The notes below the pieces were generated by a model that had not been told where the DNA came from, searched no databases, and saw only the letters and a program-made list of their open reading frames with translations. Of a DNA stretch of 51,187 nucleotides, positions 35,213 through 43,648 are shown piece after piece. How positions within the stretch are numbered: position 1 is the stretch's first letter; every line of letters starts with the position of its first letter. This stretch comes from Methylopumilus sp036745495 (GTDB taxonomy: Bacteria; Pseudomonadota; Gammaproteobacteria; Burkholderiales; Methylophilaceae), in contig DAIOGA010000005.1 of assembly GCA_036745495.1 (NCBI GenBank), positions 1 through 51,187 on the forward strand, given 5' to 3'. A program made the translations under genes and the position numbers.

Positions 35213-35782
35213 TTAGAGACTCTCGTCAATGAGTTCGCAAAGTGTGTGTCCGATTAAGATATGTGCTTCTTGAATTCTCGCTGTTTCATTAGAATCTACG
35301 ACGATACTATGATTTGATATTTTTTTAATAAGACCACCGTCGCCACCTGTCAATCCGACAGTAATAGCACCTAATGCATTTGCTTTTTCTAAACCTTTCA
35401 CTACATTTTTACTATTGCCCGATGTGGAGATACCAATCACTACATCATGTTTTAAACACAATGCTTCGACTTGTCTTGAAAAGATGTATTCAAACCCATA
35501 ATCATTGCCAACCGCTGTAAGAATTGATGTGTCTGTAGTTAATGCAATCGCAGGCAATCCTTTTCTTTCTTTAACAAAGCGACCTACAATTTCTGCTGCA
35601 ATATGTTGACTATCGGATGCGCTTCCGCCATTGCCAAAAATTAAAACTTTGCCTCCAGTGTGTAGTGTCTTTTTAATAATATCTGCCACTTCATTCACAT
35701 CATTAATGACAGAAGATAATTTATGAATCGTATCAAGATGACTCTTAAAAATGGATTCTATTCTTTTTATATTTTCACTCAT
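35213..35782 (-). CDS. gmhA: Sedoheptulose-7-phosphate isomerase
   Basis: 189-residue SIS-domain protein with FGNGGSASDSQHIAAEIVGRF and IGISTSGNSKNVVKGL. First step of ADP-heptose synthesis for LPS. Its start overlaps the hldD stop by 4 bp and hldE follows 3 bp later. Confidence 0.96.
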   Translation of the reverse strand: MSENIKRIESIFKSHLDTIHKLSSVINDVNEVADIIKKTLHTGGKVLIFGNGGSASDSQHIAAEIVGRFVKERKGLPAIALTTDTSILTAVGNDYGFEYIFSRQVEALCLKHDVVIGISTSGNSKNVVKGLEKANALGAITVGLTGGDGGLIKKISNHSIVVDSNETARIQEAHILIGHTLCELIDESL

Positions 35783-36762
35783 GCGTATGCATCACTTTTT
35801 GTTAAGTAATTCGTTGCGTAATCTTTAACGCCTTCTTCAATAGTTAAAAAAGGTTTTGTATATCCTGCGTCTTTTAGTTTCTTAATGTTAGCTTCAGTAA
35901 AATATTGGTATTTTCCTTTAAGATCATTTGGCATATCAATATATTTAATTGCATTAAGATCGCCCTCTACACTTTTAACGAGCGACTCCGCCAGCGCTTT
36001 AAAGCTAGATGCTTTTCCTGTGCCTACATTATAAATACCCGAATGGTCTTTGTGGCTTAAAAAATGTAAGACGGCTGCTGCTGCGTCTTTCACATAAACA
36101 AAATCTCGTAATTGCATGCCATCTTGATAATCCGGACGATCACTTTTAAAGAGCCTTATTTCGCCTTCTTTTTTAAGTTGGTTAAATGAGTGAAATACCA
36201 CGCTTGCCATTCTATTTTTATGGTATTCGTTTGGACCATATACATTGAAGAATTTGAAGCCACACCAATGTGGCGGTGTTTTTTCTTTTGCGAGCACTTG
36301 CTGAACCGCCCATTGATCAAAAAATTGTTTTGAATAACCGTAAGCGTTAAGCGGCCTTAGTTTACTTAGCTCAGATTCGTTATCATCATAACCAAACTCA
36401 CCACCACCATAAGTAGCCGCAGAACTTGCGTAAAGAAAAGGAATTTTATGTTCGCTTGCATAGCGCCATAAATTTTGGCTGTAACGAATATTCTGATTTA
36501 AGAGTTTGTTGAAATCAGTTTCAGTTGTAGCACTAATTGCACCCATGTGAATAATGGCTTCAATGTCATGTTTTTTTTCAAGCCATGGGAAAAGATCATC
36601 CTTATCAAGATAATCGATATATGTTCGTTTACTTAAATTGTTCCATTGATCCGGATGTTGGATATCATCTACGATGATGATGTCCTTACGATCAAGGATG
36701 GTATTAAGATGCCAAGCAATGACACTTCCAATCATGCCAGCACCACCAGTCAGTATTATCAT
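35779..36762 (-). CDS. hldD: ADP-L-glycero-D-manno-heptose-6-epimerase
   Basis: 327-residue short-chain dehydrogenase/reductase: TGGAGMIGS nucleotide loop at the N-terminus, SSAATYGGGEFGY, and YGYSKQ with the catalytic Tyr and Lys. Converts ADP-D,D-heptose to the L,D form. First gene of the heptose operon; hemH lies 24 bp upstream on the same strand. Confidence 0.97.
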   Translation of the reverse strand: MIILTGGAGMIGSVIAWHLNTILDRKDIIIVDDIQHPDQWNNLSKRTYIDYLDKDDLFPWLEKKHDIEAIIHMGAISATTETDFNKLLNQNIRYSQNLWRYASEHKIPFLYASSAATYGGGEFGYDDNESELSKLRPLNAYGYSKQFFDQWAVQQVLAKEKTPPHWCGFKFFNVYGPNEYHKNRMASVVFHSFNQLKKEGEIRLFKSDRPDYQDGMQLRDFVYVKDAAAAVLHFLSHKDHSGIYNVGTGKASSFKALAESLVKSVEGDLNAIKYIDMPNDLKGKYQYFTEANIKKLKDAGYTKPFLTIEEGVKDYATNYLTKSDAYA

Positions 36763-36785
36763 AATGAGATGTTGTCTTTAAATAA

Positions 36786-37895
36786 TTAAGACTGCTTCTT
36801 TTCTATGAGCAGAGCTCTTTTTTTAGTGAGAGCTGAATTCTGAGCTTCTTTTTTTGGCGTCCAGCTCTTATCAATCCAACCTTGTAAATTTTCTAGGATT
36901 ATACCTTGCATCGCATTAATCCATTCCGGATTGTCGTTGAGTGCTGGAATATAGCTAAAGCTTTTGCCGCCATGGTTTAAGAAAATATGCCTACCTTCAA
37001 TATTGATTTCTTCCAATGTTTCTAGGCAGTCACTTGAGAATCCAGGACAAACAACATGCACATTCTTTTCTTTCTTTTTACCTAAATCAGCCATCACTTC
37101 AGCGTAATAAGGCTTTAGCCATTCAGCTCTACCAAAGCGTGATTGAAAGGACACCATATATTCACTCTCTTTTAATTTCAGAGCTTCAGCAAGTAAGCGT
37201 GCAGTTTTATAGCATTCACAATGATAAGGATCACCCTGCATGAGCGATTTTTTTGGAATGCCATGGAAGCTCATGACTAATTTTGAAGGCCTTCCATTTT
37301 TTTTCCAGAATTGCAGAATAGATAATTTAAGCGCATTAATATAAAGAGGGTGGTCGTGATAATTTCTCACGGTTCTCACTGCAGGGACATTTCTTGTTTT
37401 AAGGAGAACCCGCCACAAAGCATCCATCGCCGATGCACTTGACGATGCCGCATACTGAGGATAGAGGGGAAGCAAAAGAATTTTGGTGCAATTTTTTTCT
37501 TTTAATTTGAGCACCGCATTTTTCATTGAAGGATTGCCATAAGACATTCCTAATTCCACTTCAACAGGCTGAGAAATGTTTTTTTTAATTTTCGTGCTTA
37601 AAGCTTTTGTTTGATTGGTAGCATTGACTAAAAGTGGAGAGCCTTTTTTAGTCCAAACTTTCGCATATTTTTTGGCCGAACTTCCTGGCCTAAAAACTAA
37701 GATAATGAAATGAAGTATCCAGCACCAAATAAATCGAGGTACTTCGACAACTCTTCGGTCCATAAGAAATTGCTGTAAGTATTTTCTTACGGCATGTGTG
37801 CTGAGAGAATCGGGAGTGCCTAAATTTGCTAGTATGATCCCAATTTTTGGCACATCGCCGTGTTGATATGGTGGTTCTTTTATAAAGTAATTCAT
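36786..37895 (-). CDS. hemH: Ferrochelatase
   Basis: Inserts iron into protoporphyrin IX, the last step of protoheme synthesis. 369 residues: GIILANLGTPDSLSTHAVRK, the catalytic His in VMSFHGIPKKSL, the FQSRFGRAEWLKPYY block and CPGFSSDCLETLEEINIEG. Slightly longer than E. coli (320) because of a C-terminal Lys-rich extension. Starts immediately after hrcA; hrcA-hemH is a conserved pair in betaproteobacteria. Confidence 0.97.
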   Translation of the reverse strand: MNYFIKEPPYQHGDVPKIGIILANLGTPDSLSTHAVRKYLQQFLMDRRVVEVPRFIWCWILHFIILVFRPGSSAKKYAKVWTKKGSPLLVNATNQTKALSTKIKKNISQPVEVELGMSYGNPSMKNAVLKLKEKNCTKILLLPLYPQYAASSSASAMDALWRVLLKTRNVPAVRTVRNYHDHPLYINALKLSILQFWKKNGRPSKLVMSFHGIPKKSLMQGDPYHCECYKTARLLAEALKLKESEYMVSFQSRFGRAEWLKPYYAEVMADLGKKKEKNVHVVCPGFSSDCLETLEEINIEGRHIFLNHGGKSFSYIPALNDNPEWINAMQGIILENLQGWIDKSWTPKKEAQNSALTKKRALLIEKKQS

Positions 37896-38915
37896 TTAAT
37901 GTTGACTCAGTGCGTTAGAAAGAAGTTTTGCTGTGATATCTACAATAGGAATGACTCTTTCGTAAGCCATTCTTGTAGGCCCAATGACACCTAAGGTGCC
38001 TACAATTTCGCCATCTGTTTCATAAGGAGAGGTGATAAGACTGCACTCATCTAAAGATGAATAGCCCGATTCATTTCCGATAAAGATTTGAATGCCTTCT
38101 GCAAGCTGACTTTTATCGAGAAGTTTCATAAGTGCTGTTCGCTTTTCAAACACTTCAAAAATCTTTCTTAAGCTTGATATATTTTTCGCGAGCTCTTCAG
38201 ATTGAATAAGGTTGCTTTGCCCTGTGATTACTATGGATTCGCTCTCTGGTGAAATGACGTCATGACCTACCTCAATAGCCGCTGTCATTAGCTTAATCAT
38301 ATCAGCATGCATTTTAGATAATTCATCTACGAGCGTATCTTTTACTTTGGTAAAAGTATTTCCACTAAAGTTGTGATTAAAATAATTAGCAGCCTCAACT
38401 AAATCGTCATGGGTGTAATGTTTCTCCGTCATCACAATTCTGTTTTGAACATTTCCGTCATTGGTCACAATGATCACAAGAATTTTTTTCTCAGATAAAC
38501 CAATAAATTCTAAATGTTTGAATGTTGTTTTTTTTGCCTTAGGAATAAGCACCACACCTGCAAACTTTGTCAGCGTCGATAAGATGTCTGCGGCATTATT
38601 AATAATCTTTTTATTGTCACCAATATTCATTTGATCTTTTAATGAAGTCACAACCTTATCGTCCAAAGGCTTAACCGTAAGAAGAGAATCTACAAAAAGT
38701 CTGTAACCTAATTGGGTCGGAATTCTCCCTGCAGAAGTATGCGGGCTTGTAATAAAACCCAAATCTTCGAGATCTTTCATGGTATTTCGAATGGAGGCTG
38801 GACTCAAATCAAGACCTGATGATTGAGATAGAGTTCTAGACCCCACAGGCTGCCCATCACTAATGTGTTGTTCAATGAGAGTTTTTAGAAGAATTTGAGC
38901 GCGCTTATCTAGCAT
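37896..38915 (-). CDS. hrcA: Heat-inducible transcription repressor HrcA
   Basis: 339 residues. N-terminal winged helix (about 1-75; GQPVGSRTLSQ, SPASIRNTMKDLEDLGF, HTSAGRIPT) and a GAF-like ligand domain with VIGPTRMAYERVIPIVD. Represses CIRCE-carrying operons with GroEL as co-factor. The only CIRCE in the window is at rpoH, 20 kb away. A promoter-like TTGAAA-N16-TATTTT (38953-38980, minus strand) lies about 40 bp before its start. Confidence 0.96.
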   Translation of the reverse strand: MLDKRAQILLKTLIEQHISDGQPVGSRTLSQSSGLDLSPASIRNTMKDLEDLGFITSPHTSAGRIPTQLGYRLFVDSLLTVKPLDDKVVTSLKDQMNIGDNKKIINNAADILSTLTKFAGVVLIPKAKKTTFKHLEFIGLSEKKILVIIVTNDGNVQNRIVMTEKHYTHDDLVEAANYFNHNFSGNTFTKVKDTLVDELSKMHADMIKLMTAAIEVGHDVISPESESIVITGQSNLIQSEELAKNISSLRKIFEVFEKRTALMKLLDKSQLAEGIQIFIGNESGYSSLDECSLITSPYETDGEIVGTLGVIGPTRMAYERVIPIVDITAKLLSNALSQH

Positions 38916-38952
38916 GATGAAATAGGGTTATTCATATAAATCGTTATGCTTT

Positions 38953-38980
38953 AAAATACTCCGTAAAGCCTAATTTTCAA
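38953..38980 (-). promoter_or_regulatory. Candidate sigma-70 promoter of hrcA-hemH
   Basis: On the minus strand TTGAAA and TATTTT are separated by 16 bases, 38 bp before the hrcA ATG. The 180-bp hrcA-nadK divergent spacer shows no CIRCE and nothing else I can name. Confidence 0.45.
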
Positions 38981-39095
38981 GGTGTAATAAGCCATTCTAA
39001 CACGCAGCACTTTTGAAAATGAATGCTTATATACTAAGTTTTTCTTTGTTAAATTGCTATATATTCTTACGTCTTAAGTATGCTTTAATTCAATT

Positions 39096-39791
39096 ATGGA
39101 AAGTCTCTTTAAATCAGTCGCAATTATCGGAAAATATGCGAGCGGAAGCGAATCTTCTGACATTGAGTCTCAGCTTTTAGAGCTCGCCCAATATTTAACG
39201 AATAAGCACATCAATATCTTTATTGAGGCTAAAACACATCAATCTGGAAAGTTTCAAGCATTTAAATCGATTACGTTAGAAGAGATTGGAACAAAAGCAG
39301 ATCTCGCGATCGTCGTGGGTGGTGATGGTACTATGCTAGGTGTTGCAAGATCTCTTGTGAATTTTGATATTCCTTTAATAGGCGTCAATCAAGGGCGTTT
39401 TGGATTTTTAGCAGATTTAAATACAAGCAATATGTTGGAGTCCATTGATGAAATATTTCAAGGNNNNNNNNNNNNNNNNNNNNNNNNNNNNNNNNNNNNN
39501 NNNNNNNNNNNNNNNNNNNNNNNNNNNNNNNNNNNNNNNNNNNNNNNNNNNNNNNNNNNNNNNCCTCACACATTAAGTAATCGCCCTATCGCTGTGAGCA
39601 GTCAAAGCTTAATTGAAATTCATGTAGTGAGCATGGATGAATCTTATTTAAGTATTGATGGACAACTTAAAGTGCCGCTTGAGCTTCATGATCGCGTTGA
39701 AATTAAACGCGCAGAAAAAATGATTACGCTTCTTCATCCAAAAGACTATTGTTATTTTGAGATGCTAAGAAAAAAATTAAACTGGGGTTAA
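39096..39791 (+). CDS. nadK: NAD kinase (interrupted by an assembly gap)
   Basis: Makes NADP from NAD. The part before the gap contains LAIVVGGDGTMLGVAR (GGDG catalytic motif) and NQGRFGFLADL; after the gap PHTLSNRPIAV, LSIDGQLKVPL and LLHPKDYCYFEMLRKKLNW give the typical C-terminus. The NE/D and GSTAYSLSAGGP region is missing inside the 100-N gap. Compared with E. coli NadK about 93 residues are absent, more than the 33 that 100 nt could code for, so the gene is probably whole in the genome. Confidence 0.95.
   Translation: MESLFKSVAIIGKYASGSESSDIESQLLELAQYLTNKHINIFIEAKTHQSGKFQAFKSITLEEIGTKADLAIVVGGDGTMLGVARSLVNFDIPLIGVNQGRFGFLADLNTSNMLESIDEIFQXXXXXXXXXXXXXXXXXXXXXXXXXXXXXXXXXXPHTLSNRPIAVSSQSLIEIHVVSMDESYLSIDGQLKVPLELHDRVEIKRAEKMITLLHPKDYCYFEMLRKKLNWG
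39464..39563. other. Run of 100 N (assembly gap) in nadK
   Basis: Exactly 100 N. Flanking NadK residues imply about 280 missing bases, so the gap length is a placeholder. Confidence 0.98.
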
Positions 39792-39800
39792 AGAAGCGCT

Positions 39801-41459
39801 ATGTTACTTAATTTATCTATCCTTGATTTTGTCATTGTTGATAAGATGAGTTTGGATTTTAAATCTGGCTTTTCAGCTTTAACAGGTGAGACAGGCGCTG
39901 GAAAATCAATTCTCATTGATGCCTTGTCGCTCGCTTTAGGTCAGCGTAATGAGGGTGGGGTAGTGCGTCTTCATCAAGATAAGGCCGATATCAGCGCTAT
40001 CTTTGATATTAAAAATAATCAGGAAGTGATTGGCTGGTTAAAAGAAAACGAACTTGAATCTGATAATAATGAACTCATTTTAAGAAGAGTGATTCATGCT
40101 GATGGAAAATCAAGGGCTTTTATTAATGGCAAAGTAGCAACGCTTCAACAGTTAAAAGAATTGGGCGAGTCACTCGTTGATATCTATAGTCAAAACTCTC
40201 ATCATTCGCTTTTAAAATTAAGTGCACAAAGACAAATTTTAGATGACTTTGGTGGTCACTCAGATTTAGCCTCCAAAACTTATAATCTTTATCAAGCATG
40301 GCATAAGCTTCACATACAAAAAATTGAATACGAAAAAAATGCGCAAATTTATAGCGATGAACTTTCAGAATTAAGAGACAAGTTAAGAGAGTTAAGACAA
40401 CTTTCATTTACTTTGAGCGACTGGGAAGCGCTGCAACAAGACCACGCTATGATGTCTCATGGCCATGAACTCATCGAAGATATTAATTTTTGTATTGAAG
40501 TTTTAGAAAAAGATGAAACGGCAATTTCCGATAGACTTCATTTGGTGCAGCAAAAAATTTCTCACTCCATGACTATTGATGAGAAATTAAAAGAATCCTC
40601 CGAGCTTATTGATTCCATTAACATTCAAACAGAAGAACTTCTCCGCTCTCTTAATCGATATTTGCAAAAAGTGGATTTGGATCCAGAAAGATTGAAAGAT
40701 ATTGAGGCGCGCATTCAAGCGATTCATAATTTTGGTAGAAAACATCGTATCAAACCCGAGGAATTTGAATCAACACTTATTGCTTGGCAAGCGCGAAATG
40801 ATGAGCTTGAGTCTTTCCAATCAGATGATGGTATTGATGCTAAAGAAAAAGTAGCCCTCCAAGCCTTTAATGAAAGTGCACAATTATTAACTAAGGCGAG
40901 AAAAGCTGCATCAGAGACATTAAGTCAAAACATCACTGAAGCGATGCAAAAATTATCTTTTAGTCATGGACGCTTTGAAGTGAAACTCACCCCTCAAGAC
41001 CCAACAGCGCATGGTCTAGAGCATATTGAATTTCTCGTAGCATCTCACTTGGGCGCTGAACCTAGGCCTATCCATAAAGCAGCGTCTGGAGGCGAACTCT
41101 CTCGCTTAAGTCTTGCAATTCGAGTTGCATCCATTTCAAAAGCAAATGTGCCTTGTATGATTTTTGATGAAGTGGATGTCGGCATTGGAGGTAGTGTCGC
41201 TGAAATTGTAGGTAAACTTTTAAAAGAATTAGGTAATCATGATCAAAGACAAGTATTGGTCATTACTCACTTACCGCAGGTCGCATCATTAGCTGTTCAT
41301 CATTACAAAGTATCCAAAACACAAGAAAACAATCAGACACTCAGTCACATTCATTTAATGGATGACAAAATGCGTGTCGATGAAATTGCGCGCATGTTAG
41401 GCGGTATATCGATTACCGATACTACTCGGGAGCATGCAAAGGAAATGTTAAAGATTTAA
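39801..41459 (+). CDS. recN: DNA repair ATPase RecN
   Basis: 552-residue SMC-like protein: Walker A TGETGAGKSILIDALSLALG (about 29-48), a coiled-coil middle (about 150-380), ABC signature ASGGELSRLSLAIR and Walker B CMIFDEVDVGIGG. Acts in double-strand-break repair. Starts 9 bp after nadK (conserved pair). Its stop overlaps the convergent fur stop in TTAA. Confidence 0.97.
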   Translation: MLLNLSILDFVIVDKMSLDFKSGFSALTGETGAGKSILIDALSLALGQRNEGGVVRLHQDKADISAIFDIKNNQEVIGWLKENELESDNNELILRRVIHADGKSRAFINGKVATLQQLKELGESLVDIYSQNSHHSLLKLSAQRQILDDFGGHSDLASKTYNLYQAWHKLHIQKIEYEKNAQIYSDELSELRDKLRELRQLSFTLSDWEALQQDHAMMSHGHELIEDINFCIEVLEKDETAISDRLHLVQQKISHSMTIDEKLKESSELIDSINIQTEELLRSLNRYLQKVDLDPERLKDIEARIQAIHNFGRKHRIKPEEFESTLIAWQARNDELESFQSDDGIDAKEKVALQAFNESAQLLTKARKAASETLSQNITEAMQKLSFSHGRFEVKLTPQDPTAHGLEHIEFLVASHLGAEPRPIHKAASGGELSRLSLAIRVASISKANVPCMIFDEVDVGIGGSVAEIVGKLLKELGNHDQRQVLVITHLPQVASLAVHHYKVSKTQENNQTLSHIHLMDDKMRVDEIARMLGGISITDTTREHAKEMLKI

Positions 41460-41884
41460 ACTTTGTTGGGGCAGGGTGTTTTAGTGCATTCAGCATAGAT
41501 ATAAAGTGAATGCTCTTGGATGACAAATCCTTTTTTACTTGCAATGATTTTCTGTCTTTTTTCAATTTCATCGTCAAAAAATTCTTCTACATGACCACAT
41601 TGCATACACACGATATGGTCGTGATGTTCTGAGTTACTTAATTCAAATACAGCTTTATCACTTTCAAAATGATGTCGTATTAAAAGACCTGCTTGTTCAA
41701 ATTGAGTGAGCACACGATAGACTGTTGCAAGACCTACATCTTCGCCGGATTTAATTAAAAGTTTATATACATCTTCCGCTGACAGATGTTTTGCATCACT
41801 ATGCTCAAAAAGACTTAAGATTTTAAGCCGAGGAAGCGTTGCCTTAAGTCCTGATTTTTTTAAATCTTTATGATCTTGTGCCAT
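41456..41884 (-). CDS. fur: Ferric uptake regulator Fur
   Basis: 142 residues with winged helix (LKATLPRLKILSLFE; VGLATVYRVLTQFEQAG) and metal sites in HHDHIVCMQCGHVEEFFD, plus a terminal TKTPCPN cysteine. Iron-dependent repressor. The ATG at 41884 with AAGGTG five bases upstream is preferred to the GTG one codon earlier. Divergent from bamE (69-bp spacer) as in other betaproteobacteria. I saw no Fur box before fur or bamE. Confidence 0.97.
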   Translation of the reverse strand: MAQDHKDLKKSGLKATLPRLKILSLFEHSDAKHLSAEDVYKLLIKSGEDVGLATVYRVLTQFEQAGLLIRHHFESDKAVFELSNSEHHDHIVCMQCGHVEEFFDDEIEKRQKIIASKKGFVIQEHSLYIYAECTKTPCPNKV

Positions 41885-41937
41885 CACATCACCTTAAAAA
41901 TTGCCTTACGAAACATTTTGAATACTGTCTAGCATGT

Positions 41938-41943
41938 TATATT
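41938..41943 (+). promoter_or_regulatory. Extended -10 box close to the bamE start
   Basis: TGTTATATT (TGn followed by TATATT) is an extended -10 element. A transcript would start near 41950, only a few bases before the ATG at 41954, implying a nearly leaderless mRNA. No good -35 box. Confidence 0.4.
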
Positions 41944-41953
41944 AATACGCATT

Positions 41954-42685
41954 ATGTTTAAAGTTATAAAAATGCGTATATTCCTTCTTGTTTTAAGCCT
42001 TTTAATTACTGCCTGCTCTTCTTCATTGCCCTCTATTAAGCCTTATAAGATGCCAATTCAACAAGGCAATTTAGTCACCTCAAAAATGATGATGCAATTA
42101 AAGCCAGGTATGACAAAAACCCAAGTACGCTTTGTTATGGGCACACCATTAATTTCTGATAGCTTCCATAAAGATCAATGGGATTATTTTTATCAAATGG
42201 AAAAAGATGGCGTGATCATTGAAAAAAGAAGAGTAACTTTGATGTTTGAAAAAGATTTGCTCGCTAAGGTAAAAGGTGACGTTATTCCTGCCTCTCAAAA
42301 TGCCAATGAAGAACGTCAAGAAATCGTTCCTCAAAAAAATAATGAGGCTAATCAAAAGCCAGTTCAAAAAGAAAAAGGCATGCTCGATCGTTTAAAGTTT
42401 TGGGAAGATGATGAAGAGAAACCTGCTCCAAAAATAGCACCATCTAAAAAAGAAGTGCCTGTAGAAGAAAGAAAACCTATGACGCCCAAGCAAGAGATAC
42501 CTGAGCCAATTAAAGCATTAGAGCCTGAAATTAAAAAACCTGTGACGGAAGCAGCCTCAGTTGAAATTAAAAAAGAGCCTGAGGCCGTAAAACCTGAAGC
42601 TCCAAAAGTTGATAATGCAAAACCTTTGCCTGCTGAAACTGATCCCAATTATTTTGATTTAATGTTAGAAAAAATAGGATTCTAA
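41954..42685 (+). CDS. bamE: Outer-membrane assembly lipoprotein BamE with long C-terminal extension
   Basis: BamE (SmpA) helps BamA insert outer-membrane beta-barrels. Lipoprotein signal with lipobox LITAC; SmpA/OmlA domain (about 25-110) with LVTSKMMMQLKPGMTKTQV, FVMGTPLISDSFHKDQWDYFY. The rest (about 110-243) is a Lys/Glu/Pro-rich region containing MLDRLKFWEDDEE and ending in NYFDLMLEKIGF; E. coli BamE has about 113 residues. The start may be the ATG at 41954 or 41972; neither has a ribosome binding site. Confidence 0.92.
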   Translation: MFKVIKMRIFLLVLSLLITACSSSLPSIKPYKMPIQQGNLVTSKMMMQLKPGMTKTQVRFVMGTPLISDSFHKDQWDYFYQMEKDGVIIEKRRVTLMFEKDLLAKVKGDVIPASQNANEERQEIVPQKNNEANQKPVQKEKGMLDRLKFWEDDEEKPAPKIAPSKKEVPVEERKPMTPKQEIPEPIKALEPEIKKPVTEAASVEIKKEPEAVKPEAPKVDNAKPLPAETDPNYFDLMLEKIGF

Positions 42686-42689
42686 TCAT

Positions 42690-43502
42690 ATGAGTAAAAT
42701 AAATATTCTTATCGTAGGCGCTTCTGGCCGTATGGGTCAGACACTCATTCAAGAAATTGCTGCCGATAAAGACTTGACGCTTGTGGCGGCCATTGATCAT
42801 AAATCTAGCGAGAGGTTAGGTCGCGACGCAGGGGAGGCATTGGGTATTGCGACAGGCGTTAAGATTGATCACGATATTTCCAAAGTGATTTCATCTGCTG
42901 ACGTTCTCATTGATTTCACAAGACCTGAAGCCAGTCTTGAATATTTGAAATTATGTGAGACGCATCAAGTGAAGTATGTCATTGGTACTACTGGATTTTC
43001 AGATCAAGAGAAGAAAATGATTCTTGATGCTTCAAAAACGATACCGATTGTTTTTGCGCCCAACATGAGTGTAGGTGTTAATTTATTAATTTCGCTGGTT
43101 GAAAAAGCAACGCAATTACTTAAAGACGATTTTGATATCGAAATTATTGAAGCACATCATCGACATAAAATTGACGCTCCTTCAGGCACAGCTTTAAGAT
43201 TAGGTGAAGCGGTTGCGAAAGCAAGCGGCAGAGACCTTAAAAAAGATGCGCAGTATGAGCGTTTCGGCAATACAGGGGAGCGTAAGCAAACCACGATTGG
43301 TTTTTCAACGATTCGCGGTGGCGACATTGTAGGGGACCATACAGTTTTATATGCAGGCACGGGGGAGCGTATTGAACTTACACATAAAGCCTCAAGCCGC
43401 GCGACCTTTGCCAAGGGAGCACTCAGAGCTGCTAAGTTTTTATCCCATCAAAAAACCGGTCTTTTTGATATGCAAAAGGTCTTAGGACTTTCTGACAATT
43501 AA
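42690..43502 (+). CDS. dapB: 4-hydroxy-tetrahydrodipicolinate reductase
   Basis: Lysine/diaminopimelate pathway reductase. 270 residues with the NAD(P)-binding GASGRMGQTL, IGTTGFS, PNMSVGVN and the substrate motif EAHHRHKIDAPSGTALRLGE. Follows bamE by 4 bp. E. coli has 273 residues. Confidence 0.97.
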   Translation: MSKINILIVGASGRMGQTLIQEIAADKDLTLVAAIDHKSSERLGRDAGEALGIATGVKIDHDISKVISSADVLIDFTRPEASLEYLKLCETHQVKYVIGTTGFSDQEKKMILDASKTIPIVFAPNMSVGVNLLISLVEKATQLLKDDFDIEIIEAHHRHKIDAPSGTALRLGEAVAKASGRDLKKDAQYERFGNTGERKQTTIGFSTIRGGDIVGDHTVLYAGTGERIELTHKASSRATFAKGALRAAKFLSHQKTGLFDMQKVLGLSDN

Positions 43503-43524
43503 CTATTTATCGTGGTTTAGTGCG

Positions 43525-43553
43525 TTGAAATAAGGTGCTAAATCGACTATAAT
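43525..43553 (+). promoter_or_regulatory. Strong sigma-70 promoter of carAB
   Basis: TTGAAA, exactly 17 bases, TATAAT: near-consensus. A transcript would start near 43560 and have a leader of about 89 nt containing the hairpin at 43568-43598. Confidence 0.85.
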
Positions 43554-43567
43554 ATCTACGATATTTG

Positions 43568-43598
43568 AAACGGGAGCTGCTAAACACTTCTCCCGTTT
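43568..43598 (+). terminator. Hairpin in the carA leader, possible attenuator
   Basis: AAACGGGAG (43568-43576) pairs perfectly over 9 bp with CTCCCGTTT (43590-43598), loop 13 nt, followed by TTTTGTATAT-like T-rich bases. It lies just inside the transcript from the promoter at 43525-43553, so it could be an intrinsic terminator controlling carAB, or a 5' stabiliser. Confidence 0.65.
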
Positions 43599-43648
43599 TG
43601 TATATCCAGTACCCAAACCCTTGAATTCGCAACTACTGGAGAGTCATT

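Noticed and set aside
42364..42648. 94-codon open frame opposite the bamE tail
   Set aside because: Shadow of the low-complexity BamE extension: low-complexity Ser/Gly/Phe sequence with no recognisable domain.
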